A DNA stretch of 64,000 nt from positions 36,190 to 100,189 of the IMG/VR virus record IMGVR_UViG_3300028197_000962, one strand, 5' to 3'. The notes beneath the pieces are model-generated. The model was given only the letters and a program-made list of their open reading frames with translations, was not told the DNA's origin and did not search any database. Each line of letters starts with the position of its first letter. The first letter of the stretch is position 1. Source of the stretch: a virus. Positions 37,501-46,523 of the stretch are shown here, in pieces. The position numbers and the translations under genes were made by a program.

Positions 37501-40500
37501 AGAATTTAATTCTTCAATTCTAAGAATTTCAGGAGTATTAGTAATTACTTTAAGAGTTGGATCTGATGGATAGTTATAACCAGTGCTCTTCTTACGAGTT
37601 TTGACGATAGATCCCATATCACCATTAATTCTAATCAATCCACCAGAACCAGTAGTAGATCCGATGGAAGTTACTCCTGGCAATTCCTTATAGTTTATAT
37701 TATTAGTTTTAATGTTAACGGAATCGATTGCTCCTGCTGCATTGAGTGATTTATGGGTATAATAAAAAGTACCATCAGTTATTGAAGTATAAGAAGATGT
37801 TTCTGGTTCTGAATTTAGATTAAATTTAAATTCAGTTGTAGTAATACCAGTCGGATACTCATTAACCTGATATGCACTATTAACAACGTTAATGGTATTA
37901 GCAAAATTTTGTTCAGTATCTTCAAATATCTCAGTTTTTGATGTTGGAGAAAGATCAACATTAATTGGAGTAAATTTGTAATATAATACTTCCGGAATAA
38001 ATGTACTGGTTTTTAAATTTACAGCAGATGAAGTTGTTACTCCAATAGTTCCAATTCCTTGAACTTCAAAAGTTTTTGATTCTTTTGTAGTAATAAATTT
38101 ATTCTTATATTTGGGATCCTCGAAGAAGTCAAGATCAAAGGCAGATATTTTCGTACCAGAAACACGAATTGCTAACGAAGAATCTGTCGTAGCAAATGAT
38201 ACAACATTACCACGTGTAACATTGACTTTGGGATTAATTGAAGATACAAAATGTTCACCTGAACCAGTGCTACCTAATGGAACTGGTGTTGGGTTTGAAC
38301 CCACTGCATCAACTTTATTTTGTGCTAATTTTAAATTATTTGAGTCAAGTATAATAGCATAATACATGCTTTGATCGGAAAGTCCGACAGGTGCATTTCC
38401 AGTAGTTGTATAGATTACTTTATCACCATTATTCAAATTATGATTTGGAACATTAATTGTATTAGTGAAAGAACTGACGCCTGTTGGTTCAAATTTCTTC
38501 CTATCAAATACTATTCTACGATTATAATCGTTGTATTGAACAAATACATTTTTCTGTATATTTGGTAGAGAAACAATTTGAATATTATCGTTAAACGATA
38601 ATCCATGTGCTTCTTTTGTTGTTAAGACAGCTTCATAGATATTGGCATTTCCTGTAATAGGATTAGTTTCTGCTTTGAAACTATGAGTTACTCCGACACC
38701 AGAAACTGTAAATGCCAATTGAATCGCAGTTGATCCAAGACCAACAAAAGATCCAGTAGAACCTAATCCAACCTTTGTGGTTGAGATTCCAAGTAAATTA
38801 CTAGACTCTTTGATTGCATATACGGTGGATTGATCAGCAAGGACAAATGTACCGATACCATCAGAAACTTCGACCGAAGTTCCACCACCATTAGAATAAG
38901 TTAACGTATCACCAGTGTTAAATGAGTGATTGGGGATGAAAACAGTCTTGATAGGAATAATTCTACTTGTATAAGCAGTTCCTGGTTGATAATCAGCATT
39001 TCCTTGTAAATGAGGAGGTGCAATATTGTTATGTGTCTGATATACAATTGTTGTACCAATACCAACAACAGAAGCTGTTATTCCAAGACCAACTACTTGT
39101 GATGGATCAAAATATCTTTGGAATGTTGGTGGATTACTTATGAATGTAGTAAACCCAACATCAAATGTAAACTTGTTACGGATATCAAGAGCAATCGTTC
39201 CAGAAGAATATGCGTATCCAACTGTTCCATTATAATTTCTTTGAACTCTCATTACAGAGTTTAGTGGATCAACATTAAGAACTTTTAATTGTTCAAGATT
39301 TTCAACAGACTGTCCAATACCAATGATTGAGTTTTCTCTAACGTAGAGGGGGTCATATGGTCCGTTAAGGTGGATGTTAGTGGTTAAACCAGTATTGGTA
39401 GGGGAATCAAGGAATTCGTTCAGAATCCAAATTCTTTGAAGGTTGCTTATATTTTGAGTGCCCTTCAAATTTGCATAAGAATGCGTTGATAATCCTGAAA
39501 TGACTGCACGGTTCTTGTTCTCAAAATTATGAGGTGAAGTGCAATATCCAACTGCTAATCCACCACCAACAAATAATTCAAAGTTTTCGGAAGTAATAAT
39601 TGAAGAACCAATTGATACAATATCTTTACCAACAATTCTATCAACACTTACTCTTGCACCTCTACCAAAAAGAGGTTGTTTTGATAGATTAATTGGATCC
39701 CCACTTTTATAACTGGTTCCAGCAGAAACAATGTTGTAATCAGTAATTCCACCTTTCCTAGTAGATTCGATGACAGACTCTTGTCTGATATCTCTTGTAC
39801 TATCATTCAAATACTCATTATATCCATAAAGTTCACTGGTTTTTGTTGGTTTGGTGTTTCTAAACAAATCATTATATTGAAAATCAATTTGATTATTTTT
39901 TCTATTGAAATTGAATTCAGATGGCACTGAATGATATGAATCACCAAGCAAATATGGGAATGCAGGTTCTTTAAAGTTTTTAAATGGACCATCTCCATTA
40001 GGTCTGCCACTGTTTATTGTCGCAAAATATGCATAGGTTCCATTCGGGAAATCAGGAGTTTTGCAGAATCTTCCATTGTGCTCATCTAAGTTCCCACTAT
40101 TTTGGAAAGAATAGTCTTCAATAAAGAATCCAACAGGGAATGCACTTGGTCTATCAATACTAGGATTAAGTTCATACCCAGATTTGACTGCTGTAATAGC
40201 TCCACCGTTAATATTGCTATATGCATATGGACCGTAGATTGGATGCCCATCGTTTGCCCATCCAATAATTGGAGAGTGACTTACAGATGGAACTTCAAGT
40301 CCATCCTGTTTTATCAAATCAAAAGTGTTTGCACCAAATGCATCTGTTCCATCCTCATTCTTTGCATATGTGATTTCTCTTAATGCTCTGGGAGCACTCA
40401 TTGAAACATAAGTTCCCTTTGAGTATTCATTGCTACTAGTAGCAATTAGAGAATCATCTACACCCAACAGACTTTTTTTCTGTTCAAATTGGTTAACGTT

Positions 40501-43500
40501 CCAATATTTAATTTTTGCAGCTGCCTTAGCATTCTGGCCATTTGGAATAACATCAACAAAAGTTGTGTTGGTACTAAAACCAGATCCACCATTATTAATT
40601 TTAACAGAAATGATTTTCCCTTTTGTTAAAATTGGAGTTAATTCAGCATTTTTTCCTAAACCAGATACAGTCAACTCAGGAGAGGAATTATATCCCTCTC
40701 CTCCATTAAGCACAAAAACTTCTTTAATTGCTGATCCCTCGATCACTGCTTTTAGTTGAGCTCCACTACCATTTTCAAAACTAATTGATGGTTGACGTTC
40801 AAAATTAATAGACTCAGAAGAACCATATGCAATACCACCACGTTCTAAATTAATTTTAGAAATTGATCCTCTAAATTTTGGTTTTAGTTTTGATTTAAAT
40901 GTAAGACTATTTGTTGTTGCAATACCAATATTGCCCCTAATACTAACATTAATTTCAGGGTAATTGAAAATATGAGTGCTAGCAGATCCAACAGATGTAA
41001 AATCAACAAATATTTTATTGTCAAAATTATAAGATGAGAATTGAGTTCCAATTCCAGCTGATGATAATTTGAATAGATCATCATCTACACGTGTAACCAA
41101 ATATTGTTGATCTGTGGTCAATCCAGAAATAGATGATCCTTCAAATCTGTATTGAATTTTTTCACCAGTATTGAATCCATGACCAATAAAAGATATTTGA
41201 TCTGTGCTAGTATTGATTCCAGTTGGTGATACTTTAATTATATTGTTACTATACCCTTCACCACCAGACACTACCGTAATAGATGATAGGATTTTTTTCT
41301 CATTTACCGTAGTAAAGTATTGGTTGCCTTCTCCAAAACTGGTAATACTAATTGTACTAACACCAGCAAGAGCGGCGCTTCTAAGACCATGTAGGGTTAC
41401 CTCATTAAGAGATCTGACATTTACATAGTAAATTGAATTATTAACTAAATTTCCAAGGGGAGTTAATGAATTGGCATTATAAACAACAGCATCTGCATTT
41501 CTAAAACGATGATATGTAGTAAATCCAATTGTATTATCAGTTAGTGAAATATTTCCACCGCCAGCACTTACATTAGTAAAAGCAACTGTTTTTTCTGATT
41601 TAAGATTTGCCTTGGCTTTTGCTCCTCTTCCATTACCACCAGAAATGTCAATAACTGGTTCATCTAAAAAGTCATAACCACTATCATCTACTTCAATTTC
41701 TTCTAGACCACCAACAACTGTGGCTGTTGCTGTTGCACCAGATCCAATATTGTCAGAAATAACTAAATTTGGCGGATTAATAACATCATAGTTAGATCCA
41801 CCTACTAAAACGCTGATACCGGTTAAATTGCCATAAAAACAATAATCTTCTGATTTGTATGAGTGTGCATCAACACCATTAATTAAAACTCCAATTTTAC
41901 CAGGAACAATACCAATTTTTTTATCAGGGACTTCAATAAACCTAGGAATTTTTGTAATTCCATAGGAACTGTCTATTTGATTATTATAAGATTTGATGGG
42001 GAAGATAATTTGATTGCTAGCGATTCCAGTAACATCAACAAATTTGTTAGCAATAATATTTGCTCTGGATTCTGCTAATTTAAAACTATCAGCATCGATT
42101 CTCTTAATAAAATATTTTCCTTCTAACAAACTACCAAGAGTTCTTTCAGTAGTAATTGCAATCGGTTCTCCATAATCGGTTACAAGTTCTACGAATTTGT
42201 CTGGACGATAATATACCTCATCTCCATTAAAAAATCCATGTTCACTGTAATCAATTGTATCCCCACTTATGATGAGAGGAGCAGTTGAGCTCTTACCATT
42301 ATCGGTTAATATGACATTACCTGTTTTAGTATCAGTAGGATTGCTATATTTTGGTAATGAGTGTGATACAATATAAACCGAATCGTTAGAATCGTAGAAA
42401 GATTTAAGAACGTTAGCGGGTAAAGTATTGACAACACTATTTTGAGAATTAACCTTTGATATCAATCTTCTTACTTCACCACCTCTATCAGGATCAAATC
42501 CAGACAATCCAGAAACATCAAAGGTGAATTCTGTGACAATGTTATTGACTACACCACTTGTTTCTAATCCAGTAGTAGTAATAACTTGAATTGAATCTCC
42601 AATACTCAGACCATGTGGTTGTTTACTCTCAATCTGATATAGAGAAATAATATTTGGATTTTGACCTAACTGGTTTTGGTTAAGAATTCTTGCAAGTTTG
42701 ATATCAAATCTAGATGTTTCATTTGATAATAAAGAATCCGTTACAATATTAATCTTTGAATATCCCAAAGATTGGTTTTTGATTACATCTCCCGCTACAA
42801 AATAAGGAGTTGCCAGATCTGGTGCCTTAATTCTGAAAGTGCCAAGAGATCCTTTAATCCTGAATTCAAATTCACTACCATCAGATAAAATACCATATGA
42901 TTTGATATTTTGAAAGACTTCTTGCTTATCTAAGACACCATTAACTATCCCGTCAAGATTCAAGAATTGAGTTATATTTTTTGAGGTATATGAAACAATA
43001 CCAATGTCATTGTTTGAAAATAAGACTTGAAGTTCTCCCTCAGAAGGAAAACCAATGGTGGATTCAACGTCAATAAATGTAGATGCAACAGAAACGTTAC
43101 CAATTACTTTTGTTTGGGGGGTAATTTTAAAATTACCGAAAATTGACCCTACAACATTAATATCTTTTGGTTCTGAATAATCTAAATCAATTTGGAAAAA
43201 CTGTTTACCATCTACAACAAATCTTTCGGATTTAACAACAGATCCGGAAGCAATAACTTCACCTTTATCATTTTCTTGAAAAACGTTCTTAGTAACGAAT
43301 CCTGTTAAGTATGCTTCGGTGGTATCAATTGATTGATCTGTTGGCTCTACATTTAGTCTAAGAATTTTGCGATATTCTGCATTTGAGGGAGCAAATAAAT
43401 CATCTTGTGGTTTTAATACTTCTACCTTTTCATTATATAAAGCTTTGAACAGAATTTCAAACGCATCAGAAGTTCCTTTTGATCTATAAAAATCACTACC

Positions 43501-44070
43501 TTGAATAAGGTAATTTGTTGCATTTAATTCATCATCTAATTTAGTTTCACTTAAACCAGGTAAATATTGAGTTTTTAATTTTTTGTAAAACTCTTTTAAG
43601 AACAAAGACGAAATATTTTCAACTTGATCCGCACTTACATGCTCTTCTGCCTCAGTATCTTCAAAAATCAGTTCATCTGGACCATTATTTCCACGATAAC
43701 TGGTAATACCACTGAAACCTCTGATACAACCCGTAAAAGTGGTATTTGTTTTTCCTGTATATGAAATAATTTCATCATTAATTTTTAATAATCCGTATTT
43801 TTCTGGCCATCCAAAAGTATTACCTACATTAATTGTAGAATCTTCAACGTTAATATCAGAAGTTACAGTTGTAACTCCAACAATAGATGTATAAGTTCCA
43901 ACTTTTCTATATTGGTCAATATTTTCAAGAATATCTATTGGACCTCCTTGATATTCTACCGATTTATAATAAGTCTTTAAAAAATCACTAGCACCTTCCA
44001 ATTCAGCACCAAGAAAAATGGGTAGTTGATTTTCAACTACGGACTGGATTTTTACTCTTTTTTCTAACAT
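31537..44070 (-). CDS. gp7: Giant gp7-like baseplate wedge protein (4177 aa) with YHYH domain
   Basis: The largest gene in the window, lying between gp6 and gp8 where T4 has gp7 (1032 residues), the wedge initiator. The first 270 residues (VENQLPIFLGAELEGASDFL, YYKSVEYQGGPIDILENI, SDFYRSKGTSDAFEILFKAL) are the conserved gp7-type N-terminus. Further on there are at least six copies of a roughly 60-residue module with HxFxxGexhxY and a trailing YxIxxxdxxxhxLA, many GGxGYxxxP repeats, a YHYH domain around residues 1255-1345 (SPIIGWANDGHPIYGPYAY, LDEHNGRFC), and a C-terminal YRFNGGSNITFIEAPKVGD fibre-like motif near 3730. It probably makes up much of the baseplate periphery. The ATG overlaps the gp6 stop. 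Confidence 0.88.
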   Translation of the reverse strand: MLEKRVKIQSVVENQLPIFLGAELEGASDFLKTYYKSVEYQGGPIDILENIDQYRKVGTYTSIVGVTTVTSDINVEDSTINVGNTFGWPEKYGLLKINDEIISYTGKTNTTFTGCIRGFSGITSYRGNNGPDELIFEDTEAEEHVSADQVENISSLFLKEFYKKLKTQYLPGLSETKLDDELNATNYLIQGSDFYRSKGTSDAFEILFKALYNEKVEVLKPQDDLFAPSNAEYRKILRLNVEPTDQSIDTTEAYLTGFVTKNVFQENDKGEVIASGSVVKSERFVVDGKQFFQIDLDYSEPKDINVVGSIFGNFKITPQTKVIGNVSVASTFIDVESTIGFPSEGELQVLFSNNDIGIVSYTSKNITQFLNLDGIVNGVLDKQEVFQNIKSYGILSDGSEFEFRIKGSLGTFRIKAPDLATPYFVAGDVIKNQSLGYSKINIVTDSLLSNETSRFDIKLARILNQNQLGQNPNIISLYQIESKQPHGLSIGDSIQVITTTGLETSGVVNNIVTEFTFDVSGLSGFDPDRGGEVRRLISKVNSQNSVVNTLPANVLKSFYDSNDSVYIVSHSLPKYSNPTDTKTGNVILTDNGKSSTAPLIISGDTIDYSEHGFFNGDEVYYRPDKFVELVTDYGEPIAITTERTLGSLLEGKYFIKRIDADSFKLAESRANIIANKFVDVTGIASNQIIFPIKSYNNQIDSSYGITKIPRFIEVPDKKIGIVPGKIGVLINGVDAHSYKSEDYCFYGNLTGISVLVGGSNYDVINPPNLVISDNIGSGATATATVVGGLEEIEVDDSGYDFLDEPVIDISGGNGRGAKAKANLKSEKTVAFTNVSAGGGNISLTDNTIGFTTYHRFRNADAVVYNANSLTPLGNLVNNSIYYVNVRSLNEVTLHGLRSAALAGVSTISITSFGEGNQYFTTVNEKKILSSITVVSGGEGYSNNIIKVSPTGINTSTDQISFIGHGFNTGEKIQYRFEGSSISGLTTDQQYLVTRVDDDLFKLSSAGIGTQFSSYNFDNKIFVDFTSVGSASTHIFNYPEINVSIRGNIGIATTNSLTFKSKLKPKFRGSISKINLERGGIAYGSSESINFERQPSISFENGSGAQLKAVIEGSAIKEVFVLNGGEGYNSSPELTVSGLGKNAELTPILTKGKIISVKINNGGSGFSTNTTFVDVIPNGQNAKAAAKIKYWNVNQFEQKKSLLGVDDSLIATSSNEYSKGTYVSMSAPRALREITYAKNEDGTDAFGANTFDLIKQDGLEVPSVSHSPIIGWANDGHPIYGPYAYSNINGGAITAVKSGYELNPSIDRPSAFPVGFFIEDYSFQNSGNLDEHNGRFCKTPDFPNGTYAYFATINSGRPNGDGPFKNFKEPAFPYLLGDSYHSVPSEFNFNRKNNQIDFQYNDLFRNTKPTKTSELYGYNEYLNDSTRDIRQESVIESTRKGGITDYNIVSAGTSYKSGDPINLSKQPLFGRGARVSVDRIVGKDIVSIGSSIITSENFELFVGGGLAVGYCTSPHNFENKNRAVISGLSTHSYANLKGTQNISNLQRIWILNEFLDSPTNTGLTTNIHLNGPYDPLYVRENSIIGIGQSVENLEQLKVLNVDPLNSVMRVQRNYNGTVGYAYSSGTIALDIRNKFTFDVGFTTFISNPPTFQRYFDPSQVVGLGITASVVGIGTTIVYQTHNNIAPPHLQGNADYQPGTAYTSRIIPIKTVFIPNHSFNTGDTLTYSNGGGTSVEVSDGIGTFVLADQSTVYAIKESSNLLGISTTKVGLGSTGSFVGLGSTAIQLAFTVSGVGVTHSFKAETNPITGNANIYEAVLTTKEAHGLSFNDNIQIVSLPNIQKNVFVQYNDYNRRIVFDRKKFEPTGVSSFTNTINVPNHNLNNGDKVIYTTTGNAPVGLSDQSMYYAIILDSNNLKLAQNKVDAVGSNPTPVPLGSTGSGEHFVSSINPKVNVTRGNVVSFATTDSSLAIRVSGTKISAFDLDFFEDPKYKNKFITTKESKTFEVQGIGTIGVTTSSAVNLKTSTFIPEVLYYKFTPINVDLSPTSKTEIFEDTEQNFANTINVVNSAYQVNEYPTGITTTEFKFNLNSEPETSSYTSITDGTFYYTHKSLNAAGAIDSVNIKTNNINYKELPGVTSIGSTTGSGGLIRINGDMGSIVKTRKKSTGYNYPSDPTLKVITNTPEILRIEELNSFGSIGISSGGNGYNIEPNLVVIDAFTNKKVENVSLQAEVKNGSISKINIRENAKNLSDVAPNIITVNNSNGVGINTVGFNTVTKEVTIQLNIGFSTSTSFPFSVGKKVFIEGIGISSEGSGYNSPDYNFKFFEVTNVDENIGGIGSVTYKLDSTVTNPGTYVTTKSSGRIIPFEDFPIFAPNLVKNNFSINEDIVITNVLESKNGKVSSWDNSNKILKVNVIKEVLVGDIVRGLGSGTIGKVSEKINVNSFYDIVGVEELILGWQKNTGKPSVNSQRIIDSDYYQYFSYSLKSQIAYDTWNDIVSSMNHTGGFKKFADLQIESRDETFNKASVSSSGLELFVDLITQLETYCRYDFDFVSENSKLISGSFLSDEIITRNIPIADFEESVGNRVLKIDNISDQFNNIPRATRFEIVDTFALSGTRFRKYFILTNDKQFIDTRRMEIVELMVDDGGNGYIQEYAITDGIKDLNGYFDFVVNGSEGQLLFYPNDYGTNDFELRGLVYNVDRDIHHAVGISTLVGIHTVGDIVEVASKGSKINPGVTTAVNILSIPVSQYDAGHKFQVQMSAGSNYEVLNINSLHNNNLTYGIEYANMSNIDKSTVAADINGIATFSSYVSGGVYYLNATPQAGVVGTGISFNIFTQQFLGGVSTLGIGTINLTTGDLQAQYSDIPSAGSPGITTIATFGNSTDKSEAAHILINIHDVTNDRYELLEGIYMIDSSKIIYESQYGNIEDDNILENSGIGTITAIVDGNNYNVIYVAPPLTNVRVKTLITSASETKGGVDDLFQLNLFDTKVESFRGSYTNTQADVKRAFELTHDGFSIFGKDFDASNPLVVDTDEDLILLPNHFFASGERLQYNPTGSGTTSSIGIKTTTIAGYGSTDKLPEYVYAIKVDDKSIRLAETPSKALSSTVGNYLNLTTSGIGTIHQFLSQDQNTKCIVALDNNIQDPVIPGNVEHALVEEMSFGGEFMRLSGITSFIGGDLLKVDGEFVKINQVGFGSTNVLVVQRGWMGTGFATHALGAKVEKYEGSYNIVQNTINFYTAPNGLVPKEGTDPDDIDYTGIQTTSTFQGRSFIRSGLVGTSTHTYATNYLFDSISTELTGVGKTFTLRQDGVNVEAFSTTHGLILINDIVQIPSQGSRINDFEFTENAGITSVVFSGFAASVTNDVNTGSIPVGGVIISVGSSQGYGYQPLVAAGGTANVSGFGTITSISIGNSGSGYRSGIATLNGVVLELDYNVGLRTSDIDTVNVTSIGTAIVSNGNITSVTITNPGTGYTFSNPPIVVFDDPIPYTRIPLIYHPDSPGSKIGTNAYIDIKVSQNSNVSGFDIINSGYGFKAGEILTVPKGGVTGIPTYSISTTPIGFGTNNYKVEFAAYDAVSGVITATIGIHTIVVTDQITLVDESLIFSCDSDQFKQQIGYPRPTDPASGTGRTVTSISSDSITFDVGPAQSGSSYIHRFVGAGVNDFRINLSRISSDKFTGWRFGDLDVFDKLDSFFDGESKVFTLKKGEATTSIRAQKGSLIDVEQTILVFLNDILQEPGVAYRFNGGSNITFIEAPKVGDTCSIMFYRGTGGVDVISKDIIETIKTGDTVRITAGKDQNSFEFIQDTRFVSGITTADAFATSPYQGPGLRTDATLQRPMMWCKQQEDLFLDGNAVTKDRDLYAARIFPETHIIKPVGLGSTEIWVDSVAAFDSYPESLRSDLQTVRIINQDLKIGAAATAIISGFGTVASISITNSGLGYTTAPLVSIANSVGLGSATRATAIASITGTAVTSINVSNAGAGYTFSNPPVILLTPPNFEVEEIKSVNYAGDYGVISGVSTASPTKLVFDLLIPSNSILRSTAFMGPGAARTIPNIASGYPFVVFDSNIGQGVTSLDLGGSVLGIGTTCLDNVYEAASVSIATTEAVGIGTTHVVKVTVNVDSLNGITGIGHSQFFGRYSWGQLKSFTRSGIAKTFTPSLSNGFTGISTGPLILRSLPLKSVGYLT

Positions 44071-45968
44071 TATCGCGTGATGTTATCGTTGATAAAACTG
44101 GAAGACACTGTATATCTTGATCCTGAGATGTCTGCACCATTAGATATGGTGTCAGGGATTACAGTAACGTTACTCTTACTTATATCTAGTTGCAAAAATA
44201 GATCCTGTAATCCGATAATGTCATTTGAATACGGATTTGCCTCAATTTCAATAATTGGGAACTCAGATTCCATTTTAGAGGTATTAATAATCTTGATAGG
44301 ACTCAAAAGAATCTCACCTTTGATATAATCAATAGTTCCAACATTTTTTCTAAGAACTTGTTTTTCGGATGGAGAAATTAATCTAATCAAATCAATACTT
44401 CCGGTTTTTCCGTCAGAATATGGGACATCTGATAAGAATACTTCTCCAGAGTAACCTTCAACTAAAAATCCACTTGTTCTAATGTTTGGACCATCCGAAA
44501 CATGGAATCTATTTCCAAAACAAATCTCATATTCTGCAAATTCGTTGACAGATGGTCTCATATCTCTTCTCATACGCACCGTAGTAATGTTTGAAGTGAT
44601 CGCAGAGTTAGTACCATCAATTATTGCTAAAAGTTTACTATATTTTAATCTAGCTCCATAAGCATTCAGTTCGGATGTCTTAGAATATGCTTCTAACGAT
44701 TCAAAAATGTTTGTTTTCAGACCTTCTGAGGATGGAAACAAATTTGTGTTATAATACGCATTCGTATCAACCTCAACATACAAATATTTAAGGTCAATAA
44801 TTTGTGGTACGATACCAGCAACAGTAAAATTCTTCAAATCCGAAATAATTGAAGATTTTACGAAATTTGAAAGATAATTTCCACCTGTTGGTTTAATTGC
44901 AATAAAAACTTTGCCATATTGAGGGGGATCAAGGTCTTCTCCACCAAAAACAGACACAGATTCAGTATCTGGGAATATTTGCTTGGTCATAACCTCATAA
45001 TCTTGGGTAGTAACTGCTCTATTTTGTGCAGCGTACTTCAGAGGAGCATATTTACGAATAGAAGAGACAGTTTCAATGTCTCCACCACCAATAGATCTGT
45101 TATTTACCGAAATTGCGGAAACACCCGTATTTACTACTCGATTATTATTGTCAACTAGTCTTCCAGAGAAGGTAAAGTTGGATACACCGTTAGCAATATC
45201 ACCATTAGTGATCACATAGGACATTGTGATGACATTTCCGTCTACTAGACGCTTACCAAATATGTTATCACCGAAAAGAAGTTCATATTTTTCGTCAGTA
45301 ATCTCTTGAAGTAAGAAAATTTTAGATGTGCCTGATATATCAATGATACTTTGTGCTAACTCATACTTAACTGAAGCAAGATCAAAGGAACTTTCCTTGA
45401 CTTCCACAGATAAAGTTGAAGTATCTGCATTTGAATTGGGAATTACAAATTGTTGATCAATATCTGAGTCGTCTACTGTATATTCTTTCGATATAAACGT
45501 TCCTTCATAGATTTCAATTTCATTAAAAAAGGCAAGATCCTCAATTACTTGAACAGTAATCGATTCTGGTACACAGAAAGTAAAATTAGACCCACCAAAA
45601 CTATCTGAGACTGCTACCAGACCCGCTCTAAGGGTCATTGTCGTAGGATTGGTAGTCAGAGTGCTTGTATCAACAAAGAAGCTTACAGTCGCTTTTGATG
45701 CCTTCTTAGAAGACGGTAAATATCCAATGTTTCTTGCAAGAGAAACCACATTTTCTCTCAATGTGGCACTATCAATGAAAACTTCGTTTGCCACCATGTT
45801 GGCATTATACGAAGAAATGTAAGTATTATATGCTAACGTATCAATTAAGACCGAAAAGTTAGATCCTTCGAAGTCAAAATCGGTAAAATTAGAATTTGCG
45901 CGCAAATAATTCTTTATTTGCACTTTAATTTGATCAAAATCTAGATCTGAGAATTTTGTAAGTGGCAT
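44070..45968 (-). CDS. gp6: Baseplate wedge protein gp6
   Basis: A 632-residue homologue of T4 gp6 (660), which forms the continuous inner ring of the baseplate and is related to Mu gp47/baseplate J proteins. Conserved blocks: LDFDQIKVQIKNYLRA, FEGSNFSVLIDTLAYNTYI, NEVFIDSATLRENVVSLARN and the baseplate-J-like AVTTQDYEVMTKQIFPD with GKVFIAIKPTGG. Start overlaps the gp25 stop (TAATG) and its stop overlaps the next start in the same way, so gp25-gp6-gp7 are translated as a coupled set, matching their joint assembly into wedges. Confidence 0.97.
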   Translation of the reverse strand: MPLTKFSDLDFDQIKVQIKNYLRANSNFTDFDFEGSNFSVLIDTLAYNTYISSYNANMVANEVFIDSATLRENVVSLARNIGYLPSSKKASKATVSFFVDTSTLTTNPTTMTLRAGLVAVSDSFGGSNFTFCVPESITVQVIEDLAFFNEIEIYEGTFISKEYTVDDSDIDQQFVIPNSNADTSTLSVEVKESSFDLASVKYELAQSIIDISGTSKIFLLQEITDEKYELLFGDNIFGKRLVDGNVITMSYVITNGDIANGVSNFTFSGRLVDNNNRVVNTGVSAISVNNRSIGGGDIETVSSIRKYAPLKYAAQNRAVTTQDYEVMTKQIFPDTESVSVFGGEDLDPPQYGKVFIAIKPTGGNYLSNFVKSSIISDLKNFTVAGIVPQIIDLKYLYVEVDTNAYYNTNLFPSSEGLKTNIFESLEAYSKTSELNAYGARLKYSKLLAIIDGTNSAITSNITTVRMRRDMRPSVNEFAEYEICFGNRFHVSDGPNIRTSGFLVEGYSGEVFLSDVPYSDGKTGSIDLIRLISPSEKQVLRKNVGTIDYIKGEILLSPIKIINTSKMESEFPIIEIEANPYSNDIIGLQDLFLQLDISKSNVTVIPDTISNGADISGSRYTVSSSFINDNITR

Positions 45969-46366
45969 TATCTTGTTGCTTGAAGGATAAACTCTAATTG
46001 TACCGGGGTTCTAGGTTGCCCAACGATAAAATATGAGACCAATACGTTATATCCGTTTTGATCGTACTGAGGTCTCACTTCAATAGTGTTGATTTCCACT
46101 CTTGGTTCAAAATTTTTAATTGTAACTTCAATATCTTTTTGAATTACGGACGCTGTACCATAATCTAACAGTTCAAAAAGACTTCTAGAAATTTGAGATC
46201 CTAATCTTGGTTGAAAAGGACGCTCTCCTAGGGCAGTAAGCACCAGATTCCTAATAGAACGAGAAATAGCACGCTCATTTGACAGCGCAATTAGATCCCG
46301 AGTGATCGGGTGCTTCATGAAAGACAAGGAAATGTCTTTAAATGCCCGTGAGACTGGTTGTGGCAC
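45968..46366 (-). CDS. gp25: Baseplate wedge protein gp25
   Basis: A 132-residue gp25/TssE-type protein, the same length as in T4. It carries the diagnostic EPR core (NFEPRVEINTIEV) that interacts with gp6 and sheath, as well as SIRNLVLTALGERPFQP. This family nucleates sheath polymerisation on the baseplate. A CTAAATA late promoter lies 25 nt upstream, inside the small overlapping gene. Confidence 0.97.
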   Translation of the reverse strand: MPQPVSRAFKDISLSFMKHPITRDLIALSNERAISRSIRNLVLTALGERPFQPRLGSQISRSLFELLDYGTASVIQKDIEVTIKNFEPRVEINTIEVRPQYDQNGYNVLVSYFIVGQPRTPVQLEFILQATR

Positions 46367-46523
46367 CGGTTATCGATAAGACTTCTGTCTTATTTAGAGC
46401 CGAATTTTCAACATTACCAAAGAAACCATATCCTTGGGTAAAATGAGAGGGTCCACACTCAAATATTGGTGCTTCCAATGCCGCTATTTCGTGATTCAGA
46501 AGGAGTTTCCCAAAAATACTCAT
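46338..46523 (-). CDS. Small overlapping gene between gp53-like and gp25 (61 aa)
   Basis: A 61-residue protein (MSIFGKLLLNHEIAALEAP then FECGPSHFTQGYGFFGNVEN) whose ATG lies inside the 3' end of the preceding gene in a different frame, overlapping it by 65 nt, and whose stop overlaps the gp25 start region by 29 nt. A GGAG sequence sits about 6-7 nt before the ATG, which supports real initiation. It is the only reading that fills the gap between the two neighbours. Presumed minor baseplate component; no family recognised. Confidence 0.75.
   Translation of the reverse strand: MSIFGKLLLNHEIAALEAPIFECGPSHFTQGYGFFGNVENSALNKTEVLSITGATTSLTGI
46391..46397 (-). promoter_or_regulatory. Late promoter before gp25 (CTAAATA)
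   Basis: CTAAATA on the minus strand within the preceding 61-codon gene, 25 nt before the gp25 ATG. Confidence 0.7.
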
